Positions 1-7,339 of a stretch of 30,908 bases of DNA are shown one piece after another (the first letter of the stretch is position 1; each line of letters starts with the position of its first letter). Below the pieces are notes generated by a model. It worked only from the letters and a program-made list of their open reading frames with translations. It did no database searches and was not told where the DNA came from. The position numbers and the translations under genes were made by a program. The stretch covers positions 1 through 30,908 of the IMG/VR virus record IMGVR_UViG_3300043427_001768; one strand, 5' to 3'. The DNA comes from a virus.

Positions 1-570
1 GCCGGTGTTCTCACGAATGCGACTGGTTTGCCGCTGACGACTGGTGTTACTGGCACATTGCCGGTCGCTAACGGCGGTACAGGCGCTGCATCTCTCACGG
101 CGAACAATGTTCTTCTTGGTAACGGCACGAGCGCCGTGCAGGCCGTAGCTCCAGGCTCCAACGGCAATGTCCTAACCAGCAATGGCACGACGTGGACGAG
201 TGCGGCGGCTCCGACCGGCATCACCGCAACGACTGGTTCTGCCCCTTACTATGGCGCTCGTGCTTGGGTTAACTTTGATGGCACGACATCCCCGCCGACC
301 GTCAGGGCGAGCGGAAATGTGTCGAGCGTAACCAGAAACAGCACCGGCAACTACACCATCAATTTCAATACAGCAATGCCTGACACAAATTATGCAGTTA
401 TGCTTACAGGCGGCATGTTCCAGACTAACAATGGCACTTTAATTTACAACGTCTACGGTAGCACTGGCGGCGCTGTAGATAAAAACACAGGCAGCGTTCG
501 CGTTACATGTAGCGCGACGACTGGCGCTTTTTACGATCACGCAGAATTCAATGTGATGATCTTCCGTTAA
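1..570 (+). CDS. Tail fibre protein, C-terminal part (5' truncated)
   Basis: The frame is open from the first base, so the true start lies before the window. The first residues read AGVLTNATGLPLTTGVTGTL, followed by VANGGTG and a LLGNGTSAV stretch, a Gly/Thr/Asn-rich pattern typical of phage tail fibre shafts. The last 90 residues (NYTINFNTAMPDTNYAV onward) look like the small beta-rich C-terminal repeat of receptor-binding fibres. It would act at the virion tip in host recognition. The lysis genes follow directly, 10 bp after the stop. The family is inferred from composition and motif style only. Confidence 0.75.
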   Translation, partial: AGVLTNATGLPLTTGVTGTLPVANGGTGAASLTANNVLLGNGTSAVQAVAPGSNGNVLTSNGTTWTSAAAPTGITATTGSAPYYGARAWVNFDGTTSPPTVRASGNVSSVTRNSTGNYTINFNTAMPDTNYAVMLTGGMFQTNNGTLIYNVYGSTGGAVDKNTGSVRVTCSATTGAFYDHAEFNVMIFR

Positions 571-579
571 GGCAAAGTG

Positions 580-1020
580 ATGGACGCTCGTAAATCAACC
601 AACTGGATCGCCATTCATTGCTCGGCTACTCGCCCGTCGCAGGATGTAGGCGCTGCTGATATTCGCAAGTGGCACAAGGCGCAGGGCTGGAGCGACATCG
701 GCTATCATTTCGTTATCCGTCGCAATGGCAAGATCGAAAAGGGGCGATCTGTAGATGCTGTTGGCGCTCATGTCGCAGGGTTTAATGCGAGCAGCGTCGG
801 CATCTGCATGGTTGGCGGCGTGAAGCAGAGCGACTTCACGAAGGCTGAAAACAACTTCACGAAAGAGCAGTTTGCCGCCCTTCGCTCTCTCCTGACGTGG
901 GTTTCTGCGCGTTACCCGAAGGCAAAGGTTCGCGGGCATCGAGACTTTCCGAAGGTCAACAAAGCCTGCCCTTCGTTCGGTGCGATTGCTTGGGCGAAGA
1001 AGGAGGGCTTCCCGACATGA
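580..1020 (+). CDS. N-acetylmuramoyl-L-alanine amidase (T7 lysozyme type endolysin)
   Basis: This 146-residue protein is close to T7 lysozyme over its full length. It has IHCSATRPSQ near the N-terminus, RKWHKAQGW, GYHF, then GHRDF and ACPSF near the C-terminus. The zinc ligands are seen as H13, H120 and C130, with Y42 and K128 at the catalytic positions. It should cleave the amide bond between MurNAc and L-Ala of peptidoglycan at lysis. No signal peptide is visible, so it needs the holin to reach the wall. A GTG three bases upstream (577) is an alternative start. T7 lysozyme also inhibits T7 RNA polymerase, but no phage RNA polymerase is seen here. Confidence 0.93.
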   Translation: MDARKSTNWIAIHCSATRPSQDVGAADIRKWHKAQGWSDIGYHFVIRRNGKIEKGRSVDAVGAHVAGFNASSVGICMVGGVKQSDFTKAENNFTKEQFAALRSLLTWVSARYPKAKVRGHRDFPKVNKACPSFGAIAWAKKEGFPT

Positions 1021-1094
1021 AGCTCCTCATCCTGCTGCTTCCGCTTGCTCTCACAGGTTGCGGCGTCATCCGCGACTTCCCGAAATACTGGTAG
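1017..1094 (+). CDS. Micro-lipoprotein (25 aa) in lysis cassette
   Basis: The ATG overlaps the amidase stop (ATGA). The product starts MKLLILLLPLALTGCGVIRD: one Lys, a Leu-rich hydrophobic core and a perfect lipobox LTGC. After signal peptidase II cleavage only an 11-residue lipidated peptide would remain (CGVIRDFPKYW). Its place between endolysin and holin fits a lysis-associated role, for example a minimal outer-membrane spanin or an entericidin-like peptide, but no family is recognised. The TAG of this gene is part of the ribosome binding site (TAGGAG) of the holin gene. Confidence 0.6.
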   Translation: MKLLILLLPLALTGCGVIRDFPKYW

Positions 1095-1104
1095 GAGAAA
1101 GACG

Positions 1105-1275
1105 ATGGACAAGGACATGTTTGAACGCCTGTTCCGCACCGCGTTGCAGGTTGTGGGCGCAGTTGTCGCCACTCGCTATGTTGGCGAAGAGAACTGGGCC
1201 GCGATCTCCGGCGCGCTGTTGACCATCGGCACGACCGGCTGGACGATCTATGCAGCAAGGAAGGCTGTGAAATGA
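1105..1275 (+). CDS. Putative holin
   Basis: The start ATG at 1105 follows GTAGGAGAAAGACG, a good ribosome binding site, and is preferred over an in-frame upstream ATG inside the preceding gene. The 56-residue product has two hydrophobic segments (about residues 12-24, LQVVGAVVATRYV, and 31-50, AISGALLTIGTTGWTIYAA), a charged N-terminus and a basic C-terminus (ARKAVK), the plan of a class II holin. It resembles the small Pam3-gp28-type holins. It would form the membrane lesion that releases the amidase. Confidence 0.7.
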   Translation: MDKDMFERLFRTALQVVGAVVATRYVGEENWAAISGALLTIGTTGWTIYAARKAVK

Positions 1276-1493
1276 TCGAGTTCTTCGCCATCATTTCGGC
1301 GTTGGCAGCGATTGCTGGCGTATTCGTCGGCGTCGTGTGGCTGGCTGAACGGAAGGCTAAGGCTGAACTTCTGGAGGAGCAACGCCGTGAGGATGACGAA
1401 CGCCTACGCGAAGCTATCGAAGCTGACGCTCGTTTTCGCGAGCGGATTGCTCGTGGCGAATTGCTCGCAAACGACGGTTTCAAACGGGACTGA
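1272..1493 (+). CDS. Inner-membrane spanin-like protein (Rz-like)
   Basis: The ATG overlaps the holin stop. The 73-residue product has one N-terminal membrane segment (FFAIISALAAIAGVFVGVVW) followed by a highly charged helix (AERKAKAELLEEQ, REDDERLREAIEADARF) predicted to be coiled coil in the periplasm. This is the arrangement of i-spanins, which fuse inner and outer membranes at the end of lysis. A second reading frame with a signal peptide begins inside it, the classic Rz/Rz1 nested pattern. It is shorter than lambda Rz (153 aa). Confidence 0.6.
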   Translation: MIEFFAIISALAAIAGVFVGVVWLAERKAKAELLEEQRREDDERLREAIEADARFRERIARGELLANDGFKRD

Positions 1494-1611
1494 ATGTCTC
1501 GTTTGGAGGCCGATTTCCTGGTCTGGGAAGGACACGCCGCAGACCATCGAAGAGGTGAAACTCAACAACGCTAGACGAATTGCATGGTGTGGGAATGGCC
1601 GACAACAATGA
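1393..1611 (+). CDS. Outer-membrane spanin-like protein nested in another frame (Rz1-like)
   Basis: The start lies inside the i-spanin-like gene in a different frame and the gene runs 118 bp past its stop. The 72-residue product has an N-terminal hydrophobic segment (LTLVFASGLLVANC) with Cys at a lipobox-like site, although Asn at -1 is atypical. A conserved-looking tail follows: TECLVWRPI, DTPQTIEEV, NNARRIAWCG. Similar C...WRPI...D...T...N...WCG proteins are frequent at this place in alphaproteobacterial phages (from memory). It is inferred to be the o-spanin or a soluble periplasmic partner. Confidence 0.6.
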   Translation: MTNAYAKLSKLTLVFASGLLVANCSQTTVSNGTECLVWRPISWSGKDTPQTIEEVKLNNARRIAWCGNGRQQ

Positions 1612-1810
1612 TATACATCGTGAGCTTGGTTCACTTCTCGCACAGGTCGAGACGCTTAACCGCGAGATGAAGGAGCTGAAGGCCGACGTGAAGGAAATTC
1701 GCGACGACTTCAATGCTGTTAAGGGCGGCTCTCGTGTTATGATGGGCATCGCAGCCGTCTTGGGCGGCGGCGTTACGTGGACGCTTAATCACTTCTTCGG
1801 GAAAGCCTGA
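1595..1810 (+). CDS. Coiled-coil protein with C-terminal membrane segment
   Basis: The 71-residue product starts MADNNDIHRELGSLLAQVET. A heptad-rich amphipathic helix (residues about 10-45, including EMKELKADVKEIRDDF) is followed by one hydrophobic segment (MMGIAAVLGGGVTWTLNHFF). This is the layout of XhlA-like holin-accessory proteins, and its place at the end of the lysis cassette agrees. It overlaps the o-spanin gene by 17 bp and its stop overlaps the next ATG (TGATG). A small virion-assembly role is also possible. Confidence 0.6.
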   Translation: MADNNDIHRELGSLLAQVETLNREMKELKADVKEIRDDFNAVKGGSRVMMGIAAVLGGGVTWTLNHFFGKA

Positions 1811-3765
1811 TGCCTCTCGCGCCCCTCAATATCCCTCCCGGTGTCGTCAAGGCTGCTACGCCTCTCCAGATCAAGGGGCGCTGGTTTGACGCGAACCTGA
1901 TCCGCTGGCAGGCAGGCAAGCTGATGCCGGTCGGGGGATGGGAGCGCATCACATCGACGCCTTTCTCCAGCACCGTTCGCGGGCTGTTTACATGGACGAC
2001 GCCAACTAACATACCCCTTGCCGCAGTTGGCCTGAGCGGAGGTCTCTACGCTCTGGAAGGCGCGACTTTCGACGACATCACGCCTTCTAATTTCGTCGGA
2101 GAGACAAGCGGGCTATCTGGCGCTTACGGGGCCAGCGATTACGGCGATCTGTACTATGGCCTTGATGATCCGGTTTACACGATCTCGACGGCTGTCAGAT
2201 CCAGCAACACCGTTACGATCACGACCTCGACCAATCACCAGTTTCAGACCGGAACTTCGGTTGTGATTGCGGGCGTCACTGACTCTGCGTTCAACGGCAC
2301 GTTCACGATCACGCGAACCGGCAACACGACGTTTACCTACGCGCAGACGGCTGGCAACGCCTCGTCATCTGGCGGTACGGCGTCCCTTGACCCTGCGGAT
2401 GTGCGTCCTGCGTCTTCCGCCTTCATCCCCTCTTTCTCGTGGACGTTCGATAACTGGGGTGGCGACATCCTGGCCGTTGCGTCCAGCGATGGCAGGCTTC
2501 TGCACTACGAGGAGGGGGAAGCAGCAGCAAATCTCGCTGGCATCGACGCGATTTCGTCTGCAACTCGGCTCTCGAACGTCATCACGTTCACGACCGCGAA
2601 CAATCATGGTTTCGGCATTGGCGACACGGTTATTGTGACGGGCAACACTGTCGGATCATTCAACGACACGTTTACGATTGCAACAGTCCCAACTGCAAAC
2701 ACGTTCACGGTCAGCGACTCTGGCACAGACACAACTGGCACTGGCGGGACGGTTGCGATTGATCCTCCTGTGCCGACCAACAACCGCGCTGTGATCGTGA
2801 CGCCGGAGCGTCATGCGGTCTTGATCGGAGCTGGCGGCAACAATCGTCGTGTCGCGTGGTCATCGCGTGAGGATTACGCGGATTGGAACTTCGCCAGCGT
2901 CACGAACACGGCTGGCTTCCTCGATCTCGACACATCAAGCCAGCTCGTCATGTGCGCGCCCGTTCGCGAGGGCACGCTGATCTGGACGCAGGATGAAGCA
3001 TGGCTGATGCGCTACATCGGGCTTCCTTACGTGTACGGCATCGACCGTATCGGATTTGGCTGCGGCCTTCGCGCCCCCAAGGCGTTCGTGACTTATGCTG
3101 GTCGCTGCGTCTGGATGGGCGAGGAAAGCTTCTGGGTCTATGATGGCGGCGTCGTGAAGCCGCTCGCTTGCGATGTCGGATCGTTCGTCTTTGAAGGCAT
3201 AGATCCTGACTATGGCAAGCGCTACACGCATGGCTCAGAGAACAACATCTTCCCTGAAGCGTGGTTCTGGTATCCGTCCGTTGGGTCTTCTGTTCCTGAT
3301 CGGTATGTCGTTTACAACTACGCAGAGGGCTGGTGGTCAGTAGGCGAGATGACGCGCACGGCTGGTTATGGCGCTGGCGTCTTGCCCTATCCTCTCGCCG
3401 CTGACGAGAACAACGATCTTTTTTATCAGGAGTCGGGCTGGACGGCTGCTGGCGTTCCGATTGAGACGGATCGCTATGCAGAGACGGGCTCGATCAATCT
3501 CCAGAACGGCGGTCTGATTACGTTTGTGCGCCAGGCGATGACGGACAGCGGATATGGCTATGACAGCACGCAGCTTACGTTCCTATCATCGTTCACGCCG
3601 GAAGGCGCTGAGACGACATCTGGACCCTATCATCCGCGTTCTGACGGGTACACGGATGTTCGCGTGACTGGCCGGGACTATCGGATCAAGGTCGCTGCGA
3701 CGCAGGACGCGCCGTGGAGCATAGGCGAGATGCGGATTGACTTCACAGCGAGGGGCGGACGATGA
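1810..3765 (+). CDS. P22 gp10-like tail/packaged-DNA stabilisation protein
   Basis: This 651-residue protein starts MPLAPLNIPPGVVKAATPLQ and has repeated aromatic/Gly beta motifs expected of a propeller-like virion protein: ADWNFASVTNTAGF, LIWTQDEAWLMRY, CVWMGEESFWVYDGG, AWFWYPS, DRYVVYNYAEGWWSVG. Such proteins in P22-like podoviruses close the portal channel and attach the tail needle or spikes. About residues 125-195 and 245-320 are two related beta modules (TNHQFQTGTSVVIAG and NNHGFGIGDTVIVTG) that look inserted into the propeller. Function is inferred from this pattern and from the ejection genes that follow. Confidence 0.55.
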   Translation: MPLAPLNIPPGVVKAATPLQIKGRWFDANLIRWQAGKLMPVGGWERITSTPFSSTVRGLFTWTTPTNIPLAAVGLSGGLYALEGATFDDITPSNFVGETSGLSGAYGASDYGDLYYGLDDPVYTISTAVRSSNTVTITTSTNHQFQTGTSVVIAGVTDSAFNGTFTITRTGNTTFTYAQTAGNASSSGGTASLDPADVRPASSAFIPSFSWTFDNWGGDILAVASSDGRLLHYEEGEAAANLAGIDAISSATRLSNVITFTTANNHGFGIGDTVIVTGNTVGSFNDTFTIATVPTANTFTVSDSGTDTTGTGGTVAIDPPVPTNNRAVIVTPERHAVLIGAGGNNRRVAWSSREDYADWNFASVTNTAGFLDLDTSSQLVMCAPVREGTLIWTQDEAWLMRYIGLPYVYGIDRIGFGCGLRAPKAFVTYAGRCVWMGEESFWVYDGGVVKPLACDVGSFVFEGIDPDYGKRYTHGSENNIFPEAWFWYPSVGSSVPDRYVVYNYAEGWWSVGEMTRTAGYGAGVLPYPLAADENNDLFYQESGWTAAGVPIETDRYAETGSINLQNGGLITFVRQAMTDSGYGYDSTQLTFLSSFTPEGAETTSGPYHPRSDGYTDVRVTGRDYRIKVAATQDAPWSIGEMRIDFTARGGR

Positions 3766-3992
3766 GGATCTTAATTCCGCCTCCTCCGGCTCAGTACGAT
3801 CCTGGCTATCTGACGCGGGCTTTTGCGTCGATTGAGCAGATGGCTGCGTTCACTGTGACGCGGTTGGAGGCCATCGACGGCATATTGCTGCAAGCGCCGG
3901 ATGGCGGTGTGTGGAAGGTCAGCGTCGATAATTCTGGAAACGTCGTAACAACATCGGTGCCTCTTGGACAATCAGGCTCGCCTCCTTACTAG
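3762..3992 (+). CDS. Small virion-associated protein, unknown function
   Basis: The ATG overlaps the preceding stop (ATGA), showing translational coupling. The 76-residue product starts MRILIPPPPAQYDPGYLTRA and contains RAFASIEQMAAF. Its C-terminal half (GGVWKVSVDNSGNVVTTSV) looks like a short beta hairpin. Similar small proteins commonly follow the gp10/tail-hub gene in podovirus-like genomes, but no biochemical role is known to me. Confidence 0.7.
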   Translation: MRILIPPPPAQYDPGYLTRAFASIEQMAAFTVTRLEAIDGILLQAPDGGVWKVSVDNSGNVVTTSVPLGQSGSPPY

Positions 3993-3993
3993 G

Positions 3994-4326
3994 ATGGAGA
4001 AGGCTTTGCGTTTGGCTGGTGGAACGCACACGGTCGCAGATGTGGTCGAGGCGCTGAACGCTGGGCGGATGCAGGGCTTCTGGTCCGAGAATGCTGGCGT
4101 CGTGACCCAGGTTGTGCAGCATCCTCGAAAGAAGGAGCTGAACGTGTTTCTGGCGTTTGGCGATCTGGGCGAGGTGATGGCTATGCAGCCGCAGATTGCC
4201 GATTTTGGCCGTCAACATGGCTGCTCGTTTATGGTAATGTCGGGACGAACAGGTTGGAAGAAAGTCCTTCCAGAACACGGTTGGTCGCAGGTTGGCGTGA
4301 CATACGCCCTGCCTCTGGAGAATTGA
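3994..4326 (+). CDS. Phage protein of unknown function (possible GNAT-like fold)
   Basis: The 110-residue product contains HPRKKELNVFLAFGDLGEV, then QIADFGRQHGCSFMVMSGR and TGWKKVLPEHGWSQVGVTY. The order strand, helix, C..F.V.GR.GW, then GW, recalls degenerate GNAT-type folds found beside ejection genes of other podoviruses, but no acetyl-CoA loop can be claimed. ATG 3994 starts just after the previous stop. TTG 3964 in the same frame is an alternative giving 120 residues. Role unknown; structural or assembly context. Confidence 0.6.
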   Translation: MEKALRLAGGTHTVADVVEALNAGRMQGFWSENAGVVTQVVQHPRKKELNVFLAFGDLGEVMAMQPQIADFGRQHGCSFMVMSGRTGWKKVLPEHGWSQVGVTYALPLEN

Positions 4327-4327
4327 G

Positions 4328-5266
4328 ATGGGAAAAAGCGCCCCTTCAGCACAAACCGTCGTCAACAAGACGGAACTTCCTCCGTTCGTTACTGAGGCGG
4401 CTCAGAAGAACCTTGCGATTGCGGATGAGCTGGCGCAGCGCCCGTACCAGCCTTACGGCGGGTCTGTGGTTGCCGGGTTTAGCCCGGAGCAGCAGCAGGC
4501 GTTCCAGATGGCGCAGCAGAACGTCGGCTCCTACCAGCCTGCGTTGACTGCGGCTATGGGCGCTGCTGCTGGCGGGGCTTACTACAATCCGCAGATGGTG
4601 ACGGCACCGAGCTTTCTCGAAGGCAACATCCAGCAGTACATGAACCCGTACCTTTCTGAGGTTGAGCAGCGCGCGACCAGCAATGCTGAACGCGCCTTGC
4701 AGCAGCAGATGAACCAGATTTCGTCTCAGGCGATCCAGTCCCGCGCTTTCGGCGGCTCTCGTCAAGGGATTGCAGAAGGGGTCGCAGCCGCAGAAGGCGC
4801 TCGCGGGATCGGTGATCTTTCCGCACAGCTCCGCGCGCAGGGCTTCCAGCAGGCGGCGGCTCTTCAGCAGGCCGATCAGGCTCGCATGATGCAGGCTGCT
4901 CTGGCTAACCAGCAGGCGGGGCTGGCGGGTGCGGGACTTGGGCTTCAAGGGGCTGGCGTTCTCAGCAATTTGGCGCAGCAGCGTCAGTCGCTTGGTCTGG
5001 CAGATGTTGGCGCAGTCGGGGCTGTGGGCGAGCAGCAACAGGCGCTTCAGCAGCGGCAGCTTGAGGAAGCCTATGCACGCTTCATCGAGCAGCGCGATTT
5101 CCCGACGCAACAGCTCAACCTTCGTCTTGCAGCTCTTGGCGCTACGCCTTATGGGCAGACGACGACGCAGACCAAAACGGGCGGCGAGTCGGGCAGCAGC
5201 TTGGCTGCTGGCCTTGGTGGCGCTGGCAGCTTCCTCGCTGGCCTCGCTGCTATTGGTTCGTTCTGA
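4328..5266 (+). CDS. Gln/Ala-rich virion protein, probable DNA ejection protein
   Basis: The 312-residue product is rich in Gln and Ala and mostly helical. It has NIQQYMNPYLSEVEQRA at about residues 98-114, a motif typical of internal virion proteins, then long Q/A helices (LRAQGFQQAAALQQADQAR; ERDFPTQQLNLRLAALGA-like region). The tail is Gly/Ala/Ser rich and hydrophobic (GLGGAGSFLAGLAAIGSF). It starts two bases after the preceding stop and its own stop overlaps the next ATG. It probably leaves the capsid with the DNA, as P22 gp7/gp16/gp20 do. The long antisense frame opposite it is a composition shadow. Confidence 0.65.
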   Translation: MGKSAPSAQTVVNKTELPPFVTEAAQKNLAIADELAQRPYQPYGGSVVAGFSPEQQQAFQMAQQNVGSYQPALTAAMGAAAGGAYYNPQMVTAPSFLEGNIQQYMNPYLSEVEQRATSNAERALQQQMNQISSQAIQSRAFGGSRQGIAEGVAAAEGARGIGDLSAQLRAQGFQQAAALQQADQARMMQAALANQQAGLAGAGLGLQGAGVLSNLAQQRQSLGLADVGAVGAVGEQQQALQQRQLEEAYARFIEQRDFPTQQLNLRLAALGATPYGQTTTQTKTGGESGSSLAAGLGGAGSFLAGLAAIGSF

Positions 5267-5952
5267 TGGACACGGCGCTCCTGTTCTCGGGCGGCAAGGA
5301 TAGCCTTGCCTGCCTGTACCTTTACCGAGATGTCTGGGACCGTCTCCCCGTCATCTGGGTGAACACGGGCGCTGTTTATCCTGAGATGATCGAGTACATG
5401 GAGGGCTGGAAGAAGCGCCTTCCGAACTTCATTGAAGTGAAGACCGATCAGCCGTCGAATGTCGCGCATCATGGCTGGCCGGTTGATGTTCTGCCTGTCC
5501 AGAACTCCAGCCTTGGACGGGCGCTCTACGGCAGCAATCTTCCGTTGATGCAGTCCTATCTGAACTGCTGCGCTGAGAACATCTGGTTCCCGCTGCATCG
5601 GGCTATTCTGGCGGCTGGCGCGACGAAGGCGATCAAGGGGCAGAGAAAGTCCGACGATCACAAATCGACCGCCACGGATGGCACGACGATCTACGGCGTC
5701 ACCTACCTGATGCCGATCTACGATTGGACGACGCAGCGCGTGTTTTCGTATCTGAACGAGGTCGGTGCGAAGCTGGCCCCTGGCTATGCCGCAGGCGAGA
5801 AGACGGGCCGGGATTGCTGGGATTGCACGGCGTATCTGTCCGACAATCGGAAGCGGATCGAGAACCTGCCTGAAGATAAGAAATTGGAGATTAAGCGGCG
5901 TCTTGGTATTATAGATCAGGCCGTGCGCACGCAGTGGAGTCCGTCAACATGA
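5266..5952 (+). CDS. PP-loop ATPase / APS reductase-like enzyme with Fe-S cysteine pattern
   Basis: This 228-residue adenine nucleotide alpha-hydrolase carries the PP-loop SGGKDS at residues 8-13, WVNTGAVYPE after strand 2 and KGQRKSDDHKS at 124-134. It has adjacent cysteines at 101-102 and CWDC at 184-187. A CC-(about 80)-CxxC pattern is the [4Fe-4S] ligand set of assimilatory APS reductases. The C-terminal catalytic cysteine tail of CysH enzymes is not visible, so reductase activity is doubtful and a thio-transfer role is possible. It lies between two virion genes with ATGA-type overlaps on both sides. Similar genes occur at this place in Bcep22-like podoviruses (from memory). Confidence 0.8.
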   Translation: MDTALLFSGGKDSLACLYLYRDVWDRLPVIWVNTGAVYPEMIEYMEGWKKRLPNFIEVKTDQPSNVAHHGWPVDVLPVQNSSLGRALYGSNLPLMQSYLNCCAENIWFPLHRAILAAGATKAIKGQRKSDDHKSTATDGTTIYGVTYLMPIYDWTTQRVFSYLNEVGAKLAPGYAAGEKTGRDCWDCTAYLSDNRKRIENLPEDKKLEIKRRLGIIDQAVRTQWSPST

Positions 5953-6770
5953 CGCCGCAAGAAATCCGGCAGAGGTTCCTGAATGCGATTGCGGGGCCTG
6001 AGAGCGCTGGCCGCTACGACGTTCGCTACACGCCGCGCGGTGGGACACAGTTCACCGGTTATGATACGCATCCGCGCATCTTTGAGCCTGGGCCGAAGGG
6101 GCCGTCCAGCGCTGCGGGCCGCTATCAGATCACCTACTCGACGTACCGGGATCTGGGCGGTGGACCGTTCACGCCAGAGGCTCAGGATCAGATGGCGTGG
6201 CGTCTTGGTACGCAGAGATATCGAGCTGCGACCGGACGTGATCTTGAGGCTGACTTGCGAGATCAGGGCTTCACGCCGCAGATGATGCAGGCGCTCGGTC
6301 CGACATGGGAAGGTCTGCAAAAGAACCCGCAGAAGGCTGCTGAATGGTTCAAGCGCCCCATTAGCGAAGGCGGTGGAGAGTTCCGCGCGCAGGCTGCTGA
6401 CACCGCGCAGATCGGCTCTCCTGCTGCTCAGGCTCCTATTGGTCAGGCTGCTCCTGCTGCGCAGCAGCAAGCCCCTGTGTACGCGAACGACTGGTCAACT
6501 GCGGCTCGCAGGTTCGGCAACTTCCTTGCGCCTAGCATGGTAGAAGCGCCTCAGCCTCTCGCGCCGGATCAGGCGCAGGCGCAGATCGCGCAGCAACGGC
6601 AGATGCAGACGGAGCTTTCGCAGGCGAATGACGCGATGCGAGCATTCTCTGCGCTGTCGTCTTATGGCGCTGCGCAGAGAGCGCGCGAGGATCAGCCGAT
6701 GTCATTGCTTCAGCCTTCGATTGTTCGCGGGCGTGTGGTGCCAATACAGTTTCAAAGAGGATTGCTCTGA
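5949..6770 (+). CDS. Virion lysozyme / lytic transglycosylase (lambda R type, GH104-like) with ejection-protein tail
   Basis: Residues 1-125 match the lambda endolysin R plan: AGPESAGRYD with E18 where the catalytic Glu is expected, then GGTQFTGYDTHPRI, SSAAGRYQITYSTYRDLG, FTPEAQDQMAW and a GPTWEGL end. The remaining 150 residues are Gln/Ala/Pro rich, unlike a free endolysin. With an amidase already in the lysis cassette, this is more likely a virion-borne enzyme that opens peptidoglycan during DNA entry. ATG 5949 is preferred over GTG 5934 because it overlaps the preceding stop. Confidence 0.8.
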   Translation: MTPQEIRQRFLNAIAGPESAGRYDVRYTPRGGTQFTGYDTHPRIFEPGPKGPSSAAGRYQITYSTYRDLGGGPFTPEAQDQMAWRLGTQRYRAATGRDLEADLRDQGFTPQMMQALGPTWEGLQKNPQKAAEWFKRPISEGGGEFRAQAADTAQIGSPAAQAPIGQAAPAAQQQAPVYANDWSTAARRFGNFLAPSMVEAPQPLAPDQAQAQIAQQRQMQTELSQANDAMRAFSALSSYGAAQRAREDQPMSLLQPSIVRGRVVPIQFQRGLL

Positions 6771-7327
6771 TGGCGACGATGTGGGATGAGTTCATGCGCA
6801 CGGTCCCTGGCGCTTCCAGGTCTCGTGTTCTTCCTCCTGGTGTTGCTGGCGGCTCTATGCCGATGATGCCCATGATGCCGCAATCACCAGTTCCTTCGAT
6901 GGTGTCTGCGCCTCCGATGGTTGCGGCAACTGACATCTTCCCGTCTATTCCTCCTTCCGGCATCCAGCCTCTCGCACCCGTTCGTGAAATTGGCGCTGCT
7001 CCAGGCATGAGCGCGCCACTTCCTCCTGTGCGCCCTTCTGCTCCCGGCGCTCCGATGCAGCTTGCTTCTGCGGCTCCATCCGTTCGCGAGAGCTTCATGC
7101 AGCGACTGCTTGGTGGTCCTGTCTATCAATCAAACGGTATGCCGTTGCTTGCACAGCCGCAGGGGCCGACGCCTTCTGGCGCGACGCTGCCTCCCGCCAT
7201 GCAGGCGACAACGCCCCAGCAGATCAACTTTGGCAACCCGGATAATCCTGCGGACTTTGTTCGCGCTGATCGCGCCCTCATGGGCCTGCCAGAAGACGCT
7301 CTGCGTATCGCAGGGCTTCTGGGCTAA
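6770..7327 (+). CDS. Pro/Met-rich virion-associated protein, unknown
   Basis: The 185-residue product begins MATMWDEFMRTVPGASRS and continues with low-complexity Pro/Met/Ala segments (GGSMPMMPMMPQSPVPSMV, PLPPVRPSAPGAPM). Its C-terminus is more ordered (NPDNPADFVRADRALMGLPE). The start overlaps the lysozyme stop (TGATG). It sits between ejection-type genes, so it is probably a disordered structural or ejection component. No domain is recognised. Confidence 0.6.
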   Translation: MATMWDEFMRTVPGASRSRVLPPGVAGGSMPMMPMMPQSPVPSMVSAPPMVAATDIFPSIPPSGIQPLAPVREIGAAPGMSAPLPPVRPSAPGAPMQLASAAPSVRESFMQRLLGGPVYQSNGMPLLAQPQGPTPSGATLPPAMQATTPQQINFGNPDNPADFVRADRALMGLPEDALRIAGLLG

Positions 7328-7339
7328 GGAGTTTTAGAG

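Noticed and set aside
897-1094. 65-residue frame ending in the micro-lipoprotein
   Set aside because: The upstream part overlaps the amidase in another frame; only the last 25 codons, from the ATGA overlap, make a sensible secreted product.
4346-5110. 254-residue minus-strand frame opposite the Gln/Ala-rich virion gene
   Set aside because: Composition shadow of CAG/GCN-rich coding DNA; Leu/Arg-rich product with no recognisable motif.
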